Shown one piece after another: positions 53,365-62,118 of a stretch of 64,000 nt of DNA. The first letter of the stretch is position 1. Each line of letters starts with the position of its first letter. Source of the stretch: Heyndrickxia camelliae (GTDB lineage Bacteria > Bacillota > Bacilli > Bacillales > Bacillaceae_C); contig NZ_PIQO01000009.1 in assembly GCF_002844575.1 (NCBI RefSeq), positions 109,835 to 173,834 of the forward strand. Reading direction: 5' to 3'. Below the pieces are notes generated by a model. That model did not search any database, had not been told where the DNA came from, and saw nothing but the letters and a program-made list of their open reading frames with translations. The translations under genes were made by a program, and so were the position numbers.

Positions 53365-53829
53365 TTATCGCTCCCAAAACGCTGGCGGTTCAATCCCAAG
53401 TAACCGTAAGTAAATAAAACCTTGGCCACGATGATGGATTTCATTTTCCAATGCATTATGCAGACGTTCGAAATGACTCATTTCGCCACCAAAAAAGGGA
53501 TCCTTTTCTACGGTATCCAACCTTTCCTCAGTAATTTTTGGCCACCATTTTTGCACATTCTCCTTTATTTCGTGACAACCTTTTAATAGATTTTCTTTGG
53601 TCGAAATACCATCAAAAGATGGGCTATATTCCCATTCATTAAGAGCGATACCGCGTATGTATGCTCTTTCGATATCCAGTATCTCTAAAATCATTTTTGA
53701 GAAAGGCCGCAGTGGTTCAACCGGTGAAAAGGTGAATAACTTGTCTTCAGGAAAAGCCTCAAGTGTTCGAATGGTTAAACGACGATTCCCATCTAAAATT
53801 TCGCGAAATTGCTCCATTGTCATGACCAT
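53365..53829 (-). CDS. DinB-family protein
   Basis: The 154-residue protein begins MEQFREILDGNRRLTIRTLE and ends FERLHNALENEIHHRGQGFI and RLLGIEPPAFWER, the usual C-terminus of DinB (DUF664) proteins with two metal histidines in EIHHRGQG. GGAGGCGACC precedes the ATG. It is the third DinB-type gene in the window (others at 31615 and 52714). Function not known. Confidence 0.85.
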   Translation of the reverse strand: MVMTMEQFREILDGNRRLTIRTLEAFPEDKLFTFSPVEPLRPFSKMILEILDIERAYIRGIALNEWEYSPSFDGISTKENLLKGCHEIKENVQKWWPKITEERLDTVEKDPFFGGEMSHFERLHNALENEIHHRGQGFIYLRLLGIEPPAFWER

Positions 53830-54173
53830 TGTTGGTCGCCTCCTTCATTCATTATCCCTTTCATTGTAAAACGGCATCCCTGACAAAAGCAGTCAGTGAA
53901 AAAAGAATAGCTCCTAAATTTTACGGAATATGTATTGTTTCGTGTTTGAGGAGAAGAATTTTTGAAATAGATGGAGGAAACTAGAATAAATAATAGATGC
54001 TATATCCGTATTATTCCAGCCAATTTTTTTCAAGGATTATAAAAGTTAATCCTTTCGTTCAATAAACGAACCGATACTTTATCCCTAATGAAATAATGTA
54101 GTTGTTTTATTGTGTATGTACGAGGCTTTTGAAATTCAGACGCCATTATAGTTATTTAGGGGATGTATTACCA

Positions 54174-54290
54174 TTAAAATGAATAAGATGGGCCATCATC
54201 TGGAACGATTATTTTTCCAGATAGCTCCTTTTTACTGATGAAGGCTTTTAATTCCTTTCCAGTTAATAAGCAATGATTGACTGCCTCCAT
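54174..54290 (-). other. Possible small minus-strand frame or C-terminal remnant
   Basis: ATG 54290 with AAAGGT 8 bases upstream codes 38 residues (MEAVNHCLLTGKELKAFISK...). The same frame stays open upstream of the ATG to a TGA near 54351, so it may be the end of a longer lost gene. Not recognised. Confidence 0.3.
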
Positions 54291-54421
54291 ACGGGAAACC
54301 TTTATAGTGGTATGTTTGGCGGTTATATAAGTTTGATAGATATCTTTTCGTCATAATGATAAGATCACCTTGGAGGAGCTTGTGCAGCCCCTCCATTTAC
54401 GACATTTACTTCGGGTTATGA

Positions 54422-54580
54422 GCATTAATCATTCCTGAATTTCGTGGAAAAGGATTTATTAACGATTTACTTTTAAGAGCAATAAGATATTGGTGTTTGG
54501 AGAATACAGATGTTGAAAATATCCCTATGAGAAATGCATTTGAGAAGTCTGGATACGAAAAATGTAAGCATTCTTCATGA
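54422..54580 (+). pseudogene. GNAT acetyltransferase C-terminal fragment
   Basis: The frame reads ALIIPEFRGKGFINDLLLRA, then IRYWCLENTD, a gap, and MRNAFEKSGYEKCKHSS and a stop. RGKGF is the acetyl-CoA loop and AFEKSGYEK the usual end of a GNAT domain. The N-terminal part is missing and the centre appears to be shortened. A degenerate fragment. Confidence 0.6.
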
Positions 54581-54626
54581 AATGTTTTCTCTAAAAAACT
54601 TCCACCTATTCAATGGTGAAAGGTTT

Positions 54627-56057
54627 TCATATTTGTGTAGAAGTTAATGAATGGTATATGTGGACAAATCGCTGCAATCCATCCCGTAATTGAGTTTCGT
54701 TTAAATAGGAATAACTCATCCGAATCCATGATTGGTGTTCTTTAAGCGAATCAAAGATAGATCCAGGTACAAAGGAAATCGATTTTTCGATGCTTTTTTC
54801 AAGAAGTCTATCCATTGGAGTAGACTCTGGCAATTTCATCCATAAATTAAATCCTCCCATCGGAGTTGCCCATTTCCACCCTGTAGCAGATAATTCTTCC
54901 TCCATAATGTTCCTGCGAATTTCAAGAGCTATCCGTAGCTTTTCCACATGCTTTTGCAAACGTTCTGAAAAGAAATAATGCAGAAAGATTTTTTGGTTAA
55001 GCAATGGCGTCCCGCTGTCCGAAAGGGATTTTGTATTTAATAGGTATTTCATGATGGATGGCCGGCATGCAACGGCAGCGATGCTCAATCCTGGTGCAAT
55101 GTATTTGCTGAAGCTCCTTATATAAATAACACACCCTGCTGTATCATATGAAAAAAACGGCAGCGGAGGTTTTTTCTCAAAATAAATATCCGGGTAAGGA
55201 TCATCCTCAATTAGCAAACATTGATATTTATTAGCCATCTCTACTAAAGTCTTTCTTTGTTCGGCCGGAACTGTATAACCGGTCGGATTGTGAAAAGTAG
55301 GGTTGAGATAGAAAAGGCGCGGTTTATGCTCCCGCATGAGTCCTTCTACTTGCTCTAATTGATAGCCATGCGGATGAATCTCAATCGGAATAATATTCGC
55401 ACCCTGTCTTCTGAAAACATCGATTGCAGGACTGTAGGTGGGCCTCTCTAAAAAAACAGTATCTCTAGGTTTGATCAATCCTCTGGCGATCAAATCGATA
55501 GCCTGCTGGGATCCGGATGTGATCAATAATTCATCGGGAGTTAGGTAGAAATGTGATTGATCGGTAAAATAGCGGCTAAGAGCTTCGCGCAGCTCCGGAT
55601 CTCCCTGGATGGATGAATAGGTTCCCAGCACTTTAGGGTAAAGGTTAAATACCTTTTTTATATACTCGGAAAAGTAATGATTAGGCAACAGATTAGGATC
55701 AAGCAGTGCGATGGAAAACTGATAATCAGCCCGAACCTGATGAATTTCTGAGAGGCTGCTTTCTTGAACGTGAGCGGAAATAATCGGGTTCTGCTGGGAA
55801 TCTATCAAAAGCATATTTTCCGGCATCACATAGTATCCGGATTTATCCTTCACATATACTTTTTTGTTTTGTTTTAGCAGCTGATAAGCTTTAAAGACTG
55901 TTAGCCGATGTACATTGAACTCCGTTGCTAATGTTCTAATAGAAGGAAGCTTATCATGTGCTCCCCATACGCCTCGTCCGATTCTTTCTATAATATAATC
56001 ATAAATTTGCTCGTAAAGATTATCCGAATGAACATTTGAGAGTGCTTTTCTCTTCAT
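54627..56057 (-). CDS. MocR-type GntR/aminotransferase regulator
   Basis: The 476-residue protein joins an N-terminal GntR winged helix (LYEQIYDYIIERIGRGVWGA, KLPSIRTLATEFNVHRLTVF, GYYVMPE; residues about 14-75) to a class I aminotransferase domain. The latter has YSSIQGDPELREALSRYF, TSGSQQAIDLIARGL, NPTFHNPTGYTV, DDPYPDIYF and the PLP lysine in RSFSKYIAPGL. MocR proteins are PLP-sensing regulators. It is divergent from an EamA transporter gene, its probable target. AGGAGGG precedes the ATG. Confidence 0.92.
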   Translation of the reverse strand: MKRKALSNVHSDNLYEQIYDYIIERIGRGVWGAHDKLPSIRTLATEFNVHRLTVFKAYQLLKQNKKVYVKDKSGYYVMPENMLLIDSQQNPIISAHVQESSLSEIHQVRADYQFSIALLDPNLLPNHYFSEYIKKVFNLYPKVLGTYSSIQGDPELREALSRYFTDQSHFYLTPDELLITSGSQQAIDLIARGLIKPRDTVFLERPTYSPAIDVFRRQGANIIPIEIHPHGYQLEQVEGLMREHKPRLFYLNPTFHNPTGYTVPAEQRKTLVEMANKYQCLLIEDDPYPDIYFEKKPPLPFFSYDTAGCVIYIRSFSKYIAPGLSIAAVACRPSIMKYLLNTKSLSDSGTPLLNQKIFLHYFFSERLQKHVEKLRIALEIRRNIMEEELSATGWKWATPMGGFNLWMKLPESTPMDRLLEKSIEKSISFVPGSIFDSLKEHQSWIRMSYSYLNETQLRDGLQRFVHIYHSLTSTQI

Positions 56058-56183
56058 GAAGTACCCTCCTTTTCTGCTATTATACAGGATAATTTCGATA
56101 ACTGTTCTATTCGTTTTTATCTGTTCTACTCTTTACACCTTATGATGGAGATGTGGAGGAGAGAAGATAAGGAGGAGAGAAAA

Positions 56184-57101
56184 ATGGTGTTATTTAATTA
56201 TATTTTAATGTGTCTCATATTCGGTACGACTTTTTTATCTATAAAAGTAGGGGTAGATGCCGGAGCGCCGCCTTTTTTCTCGGCGGGAATTCGCTTCCTA
56301 ATGGCAGGAAGTATTTTATTTTTATGGATGGTATCAAGAGGAAAGGCGAAGTTTTCACTTTTATTAAGAAAAGAAATGCTTTTGACCGGAACAGGATTAA
56401 CTTTTGCAACTTTTGCAGCCTTGTATTGGTCTGAGCAATATTTAAGCTCTGGTATAGCGGCGGTTTTATCGGCTACAGGACCGCTGATGGTCTTGCTGCT
56501 TCAAAGCTGCATTAATCGGCAAAAGCTTTCCGTCAGTTCTTTAGTTGGCTGTCTGACAGGCTTTTCCGGCGTTGTTTTGCTGCTTCTACCAGGTATATTG
56601 GGCACATCGTTCAGCAAGCTGTGGATTATTGGCTGTATAGCAATTTTATTAAGTGAACTTTTTTATTCTGCTGGTGCGGTTTATTCCAGCAGAGTTATCC
56701 AACGTTTTCAAGGAATATCACCAATTGCCTTGAATGCGGCACAAATGATGTACGGTGGGGCTATGCTTCTTTTTTTATCATTGTTCACGGAAAAAGTGCA
56801 TATGAAATCGATTCTAACAACAAGTGCTATCTTATCACTGCTGTACTTAATTATCGCTGGATCCATGGTGGCACACACAATCTTCTATTGGCTTGTAGCT
56901 AAAACCAATCCAGTCTTTCCAGCCACTTGGCTGTATATTTCTCCATTAATTGCCCTTTGTCTTGGAGCGGTGTTATATCATGAGCCTATAACTCTCTTGT
57001 CTGTAATTGGGGGCATCATCATTATTATTGGAACCATTATGGTCAATATAAATAATTTAAAGCACCTGATAGGCAGGAGAACGAAAGAAAGCAATTTATG
57101 A
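56184..57101 (+). CDS. EamA/DMT-family transporter
   Basis: About 305 residues, ten hydrophobic helices. LMCLIFGTTFLSIKVGVDAG, GIAAVLSATGPLMVLLLQSC (end of the first repeat) and AKTNPVFPATWLYISPLIAL followed by GAVLYHEPITLLSVIGGIII (end of the second) are the EamA signatures. ATG 56184 fits AAGGAGGAG. It is divergent from the MocR regulator at 56057, so it is probably controlled by it. Typical partners export amino acids or vitamers; not shown here. Confidence 0.9.
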   Translation: MVLFNYILMCLIFGTTFLSIKVGVDAGAPPFFSAGIRFLMAGSILFLWMVSRGKAKFSLLLRKEMLLTGTGLTFATFAALYWSEQYLSSGIAAVLSATGPLMVLLLQSCINRQKLSVSSLVGCLTGFSGVVLLLLPGILGTSFSKLWIIGCIAILLSELFYSAGAVYSSRVIQRFQGISPIALNAAQMMYGGAMLLFLSLFTEKVHMKSILTTSAILSLLYLIIAGSMVAHTIFYWLVAKTNPVFPATWLYISPLIALCLGAVLYHEPITLLSVIGGIIIIIGTIMVNINNLKHLIGRRTKESNL

Positions 57102-57112
57102 AAAGAGGATTA

Positions 57113-57141
57113 AAAAATGCTCTAGGGGCTAGAGCATTTTT
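57113..57141. terminator. Bidirectional terminator
   Basis: AAAAATGCTCTAG and CTAGAGCATTTTT around GGG; lies between convergent genes. Confidence 0.82.
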
Positions 57142-57173
57142 CTTTGAGGGAAATTCTATGAAAGATAAAAAAA

Positions 57174-57764
57174 TTACTTTGTCAATATCCGCATCAACAC
57201 ATCCACGTCTGGCAGCCCATACTCTTCATCCACCTCATCTTGAGTGAGAAGACTGTTAATGATGGTGAAATACCAGGACAGCATCTTTCTCGGATCCCCA
57301 GGTGAAAACACACCGGATTCCTGACCTTTAACAAAGGTCGGAATGAGCGGATCAATCAGAACGCTTGTGGAAACCTGTGAAAAAATCTGCTTAACCTTAT
57401 CCGGGACATCATTCGCCGTTCGAGCCCTTTCCATCAGCATAAAAGCGTACATATTGTTTTCATCCATCATATTCCTAGTTAAGTTTCTAATTTGCTCAAA
57501 GGGTGTTCCAGGCAAGGATGGAGCTTGCGCAAGTTCCCTTTTTGCTTCCTCCATTAATTCTTGGACAATGGTGGTGTAGAGCTCCTTTTTAGATTGAAAA
57601 TAGCGGTAAATTAGTCCCTCGCTAATACCTGCTTCTTCTGCAATGGCGCTGGTTTTCGTTCCTGTATATCCACGACGGGCAAACACTTTAAGAGCCGCCT
57701 GCTTAATTTGATCTCTGCGCTCATCACGAATTTGATTAAGCTGCTGTTTGCTTAATGGAGACAA
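57174..57764 (-). CDS. TetR/AcrR-family transcriptional regulator
   Basis: The 196-residue protein has the TetR helix-turn-helix at the start: RDQIKQAALKVFARRGYTGT, SAIAEEAGISEGLIYRYFQS KKELY. The C-terminal domain is the helical ligand part with LNSLLTQDEVDEEYG. TTG at 57764 is chosen for GGAGGT 8 bases upstream. It is 61 bases downstream of the hydrolase gene on the same strand, so the two are one operon, and the palindrome at 58891 is its probable operator. Confidence 0.9.
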   Translation of the reverse strand: MSPLSKQQLNQIRDERRDQIKQAALKVFARRGYTGTKTSAIAEEAGISEGLIYRYFQSKKELYTTIVQELMEEAKRELAQAPSLPGTPFEQIRNLTRNMMDENNMYAFMLMERARTANDVPDKVKQIFSQVSTSVLIDPLIPTFVKGQESGVFSPGDPRKMLSWYFTIINSLLTQDEVDEEYGLPDVDVLMRILTK

Positions 57765-57825
57765 TCATACCAACCTCCAAATCATTAAAAATATTATATT
57801 CATTATACCATTAATCAAAAAAGGA

Positions 57826-58863
57826 TTAGTTTGAAGTTGGGGCAGCTAGAGGTCGAACTCTCGTTAACAGCTCTTCAAGGAATTGATCGGCACGGGCAAA
57901 GCATGCTAAATGGCCGGCGTTCTTGATGAGAACAAATTCCTTATAAGGAGCTTCTATTTCGTTGAAATAAAGTTTTGCCAATTGGGTTGGAGTGATAATG
58001 TCATTATCTCCATGGATAATAAAGACAGGAAGTTCAAATATCATTCCGATTTTTTTAAAATCAAAGTTGATTAATTCGGTATATAGGTGGTCAAGAGAAT
58101 AACTCATGCCTTTAAAAATATCCATAATATCACGTATTTTATGTTCTGGGGATGAAATCATAGAAGGTAATATTATGTCTGTAATCATATTAGGCACATC
58201 TCTAATAGCCTTTACAAGAATTCGGTTACGCTTATCGACATCCTTACGACTTATCTGGGATCGATTCGCTCCCATTTTTTCAAGTAATTTAACACCCTTC
58301 GTATTTCCGGATGCCTGGACAGCATTTATGGTTATTTTATGCAAAAGATTTTGGGAGTCCGGGGCATTTTGATCTGTGCCGACATATGCATGAAAAAGTT
58401 CTGGACGAAGTTTTGCCATCATGATACCAATTAGACTACCTGCAGAGCTTCCGATGAGAACGACTTTTGGCTGGCCAAGCTTTGCAATCAAGTATTCCGT
58501 CACCTCTATCCCATCCTTGGCAAGGCGTTCAAAAGTGATAGTTCCACAGCCGTCTTTTCCATTCTTACCAAAAGTCTTTCCTGCTCCACGCTGATCCCAT
58601 TGAACAACCGTGAAATGTTTTTCCCATGAACGCAATAATGGATTAAAAATGGAATAGGTAGAAGCCGGTCCGCCATGTATCAATAGTAAAACGGGGTTGT
58701 TCCGATTCTCACCGCGGATGGTAATCCACTGGTCAATGCCGCCAATTTTAACAAAACTGCTTTCAACAATGCTGTTAGGTGCATTAATCTGAAGTAATTT
58801 TGCATTTTTATTTTGATAATGCTTTCTCATAATGATTTGCTGAAGGATATTGTTTTCTCCCAT
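57826..58863 (-). CDS. Alpha/beta hydrolase (prolyl aminopeptidase-like)
   Basis: The 345-residue protein has LLIHGGPASTYSIFNPLLRS, VVQWDQRGAGKTFGKNG, the nucleophile elbow VLIGSSAGSLIGIMM, an acid in IIHGDNDIITPTQLA and the histidine in LIKNAGHLACFARAD. This is the S33-related branch. AGAGGGTAAG lies upstream of ATG. Its promoter overlaps a TetR-type operator, and the TetR gene lies just downstream, so it is likely an inducible detoxifying or metabolic hydrolase. Confidence 0.88.
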   Translation of the reverse strand: MGENNILQQIIMRKHYQNKNAKLLQINAPNSIVESSFVKIGGIDQWITIRGENRNNPVLLLIHGGPASTYSIFNPLLRSWEKHFTVVQWDQRGAGKTFGKNGKDGCGTITFERLAKDGIEVTEYLIAKLGQPKVVLIGSSAGSLIGIMMAKLRPELFHAYVGTDQNAPDSQNLLHKITINAVQASGNTKGVKLLEKMGANRSQISRKDVDKRNRILVKAIRDVPNMITDIILPSMISSPEHKIRDIMDIFKGMSYSLDHLYTELINFDFKKIGMIFELPVFIIHGDNDIITPTQLAKLYFNEIEAPYKEFVLIKNAGHLACFARADQFLEELLTRVRPLAAPTSN

Positions 58864-58890
58864 TTTTACTTACCCTCTTTCGTATATTTA

Positions 58891-58909
58891 TGAGTGAGTA
58901 ACTCACTCA
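58891..58909. promoter_or_regulatory. TetR-type operator palindrome
   Basis: TGAGTGAGTAACTCACTCA is a perfect 19-base palindrome (8-base arms, TAA centre). It lies directly downstream of the -10 at 58915-58920, in the initiation region of the hydrolase-TetR operon, which is an efficient repressor position. Confidence 0.82.
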
Positions 58910-58914
58910 ATGTT

Positions 58915-58943
58915 AGCGTAAGGTATTTTTAAGTTGGAGTCAA
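58915..58943 (-). promoter_or_regulatory. Sigma-A promoter of the hydrolase-TetR operon
   Basis: On the minus strand TTGACT (58943-58938), 17 bases, TACGCT (58920-58915). The operator follows within a few bases. Confidence 0.65.
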
Positions 58944-58954
58944 TAGGAGGATTT

Positions 58955-59101
58955 GTGATAAACAAAAAAATAGAAAAATATTTTTATAGGGGTTGGATTG
59001 CACAATTGAAGATAATCGCTTACCCGGATTTTCTTTCGGGGAGAGTCTTTGGGTTTACAATGTCAGCAAGTTATTGGGCGTATTTAGAGGTTCCACTATA
59101 G
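58955..59101 (+). CDS. Doubtful small protein, 48 residues
   Basis: GTG 58955 follows GGAGGATTT at good spacing and opens a 48-codon frame (MINKKIEKYFYRGWIAQLKI...). There is no recognisable family and the composition is ordinary. It is divergent from the hydrolase gene and may be a gene start that was truncated. Confidence 0.25.
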   Translation: MINKKIEKYFYRGWIAQLKIIAYPDFLSGRVFGFTMSASYWAYLEVPL

Positions 59102-59219
59102 GAGGACTATCGGGAGCATATTGTCGGATAAAATCAGTGTTTTTTTACTACCAGTGCATTATTCCTAATAAACACAATCCGCGTTTATTTTAAAATCTAC
59201 AAGAAATTGAATCTTAAAG

Positions 59220-59277
59220 TGGTGCCAGGCACCACTCGTGGACAAAACGCAAAAGTGTCCACTCCACATGGACAAAA
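59220..59277 (+). repeat. REP-type element, plus orientation
   Basis: TGGTGCCAGGCACCA, CTCGTGGACAAAACGC and AAAAGTGTCCACTCCACATG, then GACAAAA. A-core subtype, intergenic. Confidence 0.85.
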
Positions 59278-59296
59278 ATCACCATAATGAAGTAAT

Positions 59297-59337
59297 ACCC
59301 TAAGTTGGACAGATATATCCTACTTCAGGGGGTTTTT
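59297..59337 (+). terminator. Imperfect hairpin with U tract
   Basis: ACCCTAAGTTGGA and TCCTACTTCAGGGGGT arms, then TTTTTG. It has no clear upstream gene. Confidence 0.5.
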
Positions 59338-59467
59338 GTATATAAAAGCAATGATTATTAGTAATGTCAGTTAGGTGAATACCCATTTTAATAAAAATAA
59401 GCTCCTTTCCTAGGTAAATGGCATAGCATGTAATTGGCTAGAAACTTCTTAAAAAGTAGGTGAAAAC

Positions 59468-59737
59468 ATGTATCCTGATTTTAGAAATGACCATGGAATG
59501 GCGGGAAGTCATTATATGATGGGATATGGATATCCAACTTACGGTATGGGGCACCATATGATGGGATATCCTTCCTATGGCATGATGTACGATCCTTACT
59601 GTGGCTGCTACCCACATGTACATTATCCACACGCGCATTATCATGGACACCACCATCATTGGCATCCACAAAATACACAGATGCAAGCTCAATCCATGTC
59701 TCTTAACATGATGGCGCCAGGGATGATGCACAATTAA
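59468..59737 (+). CDS. His/Met/Tyr-rich small protein (coat- or metal-binding-like)
   Basis: The 89-residue protein lacks any hydrophobic core. It has short repeats around MMGYGYPTYGMGHHMMGYPS, then a cysteine pair in DPYCGCYP, HVHYPHAHYHGHHHHWH and a Gln/Met-rich end. This is the makeup of spore coat or metal-storage peptides. GTAGGTG lies upstream of the ATG. Neighbouring ferritin-like gene (convergent) would fit a role in metal handling or spores; that is inference. Confidence 0.68.
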   Translation: MYPDFRNDHGMAGSHYMMGYGYPTYGMGHHMMGYPSYGMMYDPYCGCYPHVHYPHAHYHGHHHHWHPQNTQMQAQSMSLNMMAPGMMHN

Positions 59738-59856
59738 TGTGGTATAAAAAATATTGATTTTCACTCTCATTACTATGTTTATTTGGAATGCCGATTAGGT
59801 GTGACAAAAATTTTATCCAAACTCAATTTTGGGGAGTAATGTGGATAAATTCACTA

Positions 59857-59895
59857 GAAAAAAAGCCCGATTCTATTAAGAATTGGGCTTTTTTT
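59857..59895. terminator. Bidirectional terminator
   Basis: AAAAAAAGCCCGATTC and GAATTGGGCTTTTTTT arms; it serves the coat-like and ferritin-like genes. Confidence 0.85.
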
Positions 59896-59897
59896 AG

Positions 59898-59911
59898 TGG
59901 TGCTAGGCACA
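59898..59911. repeat. Degenerate REP core
   Basis: TGGTGCTAGGCACA resembles TGGTGCCAGGCACCA with two changes; no second stem. Confidence 0.35.
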
Positions 59912-59936
59912 AAAAAATGGTGTGCTGTCACCACCA

Positions 59937-60452
59937 TTACAAATCCTTCATGAAATATAGGAACCAAACGGCATGATTTTGTTCGTCTAAGGCAGCCTGC
60001 AGAAAAGCTTCCTGTATATGTGGATCATTGGTCTTTCTTGCAATCTCATGGTAAAAATCCACTGTTTCCTGTTCGTCTGTAAATGCAGCAACCGTTCCGC
60101 TTTTTACATTGGGAGGGCATTGTTTGCTAAGGGTTACTTGGGGATAAGTGTTGGTGAGAGTAAGGTAGAGATTGTAGAAAGTTTGGTAATGCCTAATTTC
60201 ATCCTTTCTGATTTCAATTATTTGCTTTCGCATTTCAGAATTAGCAGTTTGATAAATTAAAAATTCATAACAGTGAATGGCGTCATACTCACCATTAATT
60301 GCCTTCGAAATATCTGAGATTACTTCCATTGTGACAGTAGACGTGTCATGTCCCGGATCGCTATGAGATTCGAAAGTATTATTATCATGCTTTGCGATGT
60401 AAGCCCTAGGATAATCTTTATATGGTCTCATTATAATTGAGTGGGTAACCAA
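59937..60452 (-). CDS. Ferritin-like four-helix protein
   Basis: The 171-residue protein has a TTG start with AGGAGGTG upstream. Helices hold AINGEYDAIHCYEFLIYQTA, KDEIRHYQTFYNLY, DFYHEIARKTND and FLQAALDEQNHAVWFLYFMK; the E-x6-Y and E-x2-H pairs (EIRHY, DEQNH) are ferritin/rubrerythrin metal ligands. It may be a spore coat or oxidative stress protein. The N-terminal extension is hydrophilic. Confidence 0.75.
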   Translation of the reverse strand: MVTHSIIMRPYKDYPRAYIAKHDNNTFESHSDPGHDTSTVTMEVISDISKAINGEYDAIHCYEFLIYQTANSEMRKQIIEIRKDEIRHYQTFYNLYLTLTNTYPQVTLSKQCPPNVKSGTVAAFTDEQETVDFYHEIARKTNDPHIQEAFLQAALDEQNHAVWFLYFMKDL

Positions 60453-61032
60453 AGGTTCACACCTCCTAAATATGCTTTGGGTTATAATATGACGAATGGG
60501 TGGTTTCGTTCCTTTCTTACTGAAACCAAGGGATGACTGATATCGATATAAAACATGTACCCGTCAGCATATATTAGATTAGGTATTTCATCCATGAAGA
60601 AGCTAGTTTATGCCAAAAGGAATTTTTCTATTATATATAGAACGTTTATACTAGAGTATTCAAGAGAATGGGAAAGAACATGTCTGCATAGAATTTTGAA
60701 AAGGATGCTAACTTCAGAAGTGATAGTTTTTAGGTGCTGGATAAAAGTATGAATCAGGCTTAGAACGGTTAAACATGGCAAGTGCTAAGAGATTCATAAT
60801 GCCATTACTGAATGAGCAATAATGCTGTATCGTGTTGCAGACAAATTTTATTATTTTTATAATGCGGATTGGTAAAAGCGTAAAGGAGTTGTGGATATCA
60901 AGAGGAGCCGCCTTTCGAAGCAGCTGTTATTATCCTTTTTATACTCTTGATAAATGACGCTATACCCTCCACAATTTTTGGTGTAAAAATGTAACATTTT
61001 CAAGGCAGCGACATTCTCTAGAGGAGGAACCA
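60453..61032. other. Intergenic region with no supported gene
   Basis: No ribosome-site-linked frame, hairpin terminator or repeat was found. A 65-codon frame at 60555-60752 lacks a ribosome site. AGAGGAGG just before 61033 belongs to the next gene. Confidence 0.5.
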
Positions 61033-61425
61033 ATGAAAGACTACACATATACAAAACTACTAGGCATTTTTATGAGCGTATTAACCATTATTGGTGCTAT
61101 TGGATATGGACTACTATCACTATTAGGAATAGGTTTAGCAAATGCGCTAAACACAGAATATGAGTATTCCGTCCACGATGGTTTACCAATTATTATCGCT
61201 TTTATTTGCCTTCTTTTGGGTATCATCACACTCATCGGCAGCTTTTGGTTAAAAAAGAAAGCAGGAAGAGGCTTTTTTATCGGATATTGTTATCTGATTG
61301 GGTTTGGTCTTGTTATCAGCTTTTTTATTTCCATTGGTGCACTAGGAACTAGATATGAACTGTTTATCCTATGTATGGGAATGCTGTATCTTTTACTAGG
61401 ATATTTGGCATATAGAAGGAGATAG
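61033..61425 (+). CDS. DUF4064-type membrane protein
   Basis: The 130-residue protein has four helices: YTKLLGIFMSVLTIIGAIGY, GLPIIIAFICLLLGIITLIG, GFFIGYCYLIGFGLVISFFI and LFILCMGMLYLLLGYLAYRR. The layout and the L-x-G-I-I-T-L-I-G core are those of DUF4064 proteins. AGAGGAGG is upstream. The function is unknown. Confidence 0.8.
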   Translation: MKDYTYTKLLGIFMSVLTIIGAIGYGLLSLLGIGLANALNTEYEYSVHDGLPIIIAFICLLLGIITLIGSFWLKKKAGRGFFIGYCYLIGFGLVISFFISIGALGTRYELFILCMGMLYLLLGYLAYRRR

Positions 61426-61539
61426 TTTTTAATATTAACCTGTCTATATCAGAAATATTCTTTTCCTATTCCTTACATATTTTCTCATTTAGTGAACATC
61501 ATAAAAAATAGATAAAATCTATTTTTTAAGGAGACTAGA

Positions 61540-61983
61540 ATGAGACATATTATTTCGCTTATCATTAAATTTATCTTTGTTGCTATTTTTACCTTTTCTG
61601 TATTAGGAATTTTTAATTTCTCCATTGCCTCTATTTTCACAACTGCCCTCGTTCTAACGCTTGCATCCTATCTTATTGGGGATTTATTGATCTATCGATT
61701 AGGAAGTGTAACAGCTGTTGTTGCAGATTTTATACTTTATTTCGGTATGCTTGCTGTAATTGAGTACTTCTATTTTCAGCTACCCTTGAGCAGGACACTG
61801 TATTCTGCCTTTTTTACCTCTGTTTTTATTACAGGCGCCGAGGCTTTGTATCACGGATTTGTTATTCATCGCTATTTTGAGGAGGATGACAATAACCGTC
61901 CTACTCCAATCAATACCTCACGATATAGTACTGAATTTAGTGAAGAACTAGATAATCCAAGTGATAAGGATAATGAGAAGTAA
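61540..61983 (+). CDS. YndM/DUF2512 family membrane protein
   Basis: The 147-residue protein has four hydrophobic segments and a charged C-terminal tail (FEEDDNNRPTPINTSRYS). LIIKFIFVAIFTFSVLGIF, ASYLIGDLLIYRLGSVTAVV, ADFILYFGMLAVIEYFYF and AEALYHGFVIHRYF are DUF2512 signatures. AAGGAGAC lies upstream. Function unknown; common in Bacillaceae. A terminator follows. Confidence 0.87.
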   Translation: MRHIISLIIKFIFVAIFTFSVLGIFNFSIASIFTTALVLTLASYLIGDLLIYRLGSVTAVVADFILYFGMLAVIEYFYFQLPLSRTLYSAFFTSVFITGAEALYHGFVIHRYFEEDDNNRPTPINTSRYSTEFSEELDNPSDKDNEK

Positions 61984-61991
61984 GTCTGCAA

Positions 61992-62024
61992 AAAGTGGGT
62001 CGATTTCAAATCGATTCACTTTTT
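61992..62024 (+). terminator. Intrinsic terminator
   Basis: AAAGTGGGTCGATTT and AAATCGATTCACTTT arms separated by one base, then TTTT. Confidence 0.75.
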
Positions 62025-62118
62025 TATTACTTTTTAAGTTGTAAAAGCTCGAACAACCAAGTAAGCTTTTATATTATGTAAGGGTTTTCTTCTGTTCTGA
62101 GAAAGGGAGTGTTAAATT

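Larger units (their letters stand above)
53830..54626. other. Long gene-poor region with two remnants
   Basis: This 800-base stretch has only a short minus-strand frame at 54174 and a GNAT fragment at 54422. The rest is AT-rich with no recognisable feature. Confidence 0.5.

Noticed and set aside
59297..59337. IS3-type inverted repeat end (CCTAAGTTGGACA)
   Set aside because: Only one end-like sequence and no transposase remnant were found; it is treated as a hairpin terminator.
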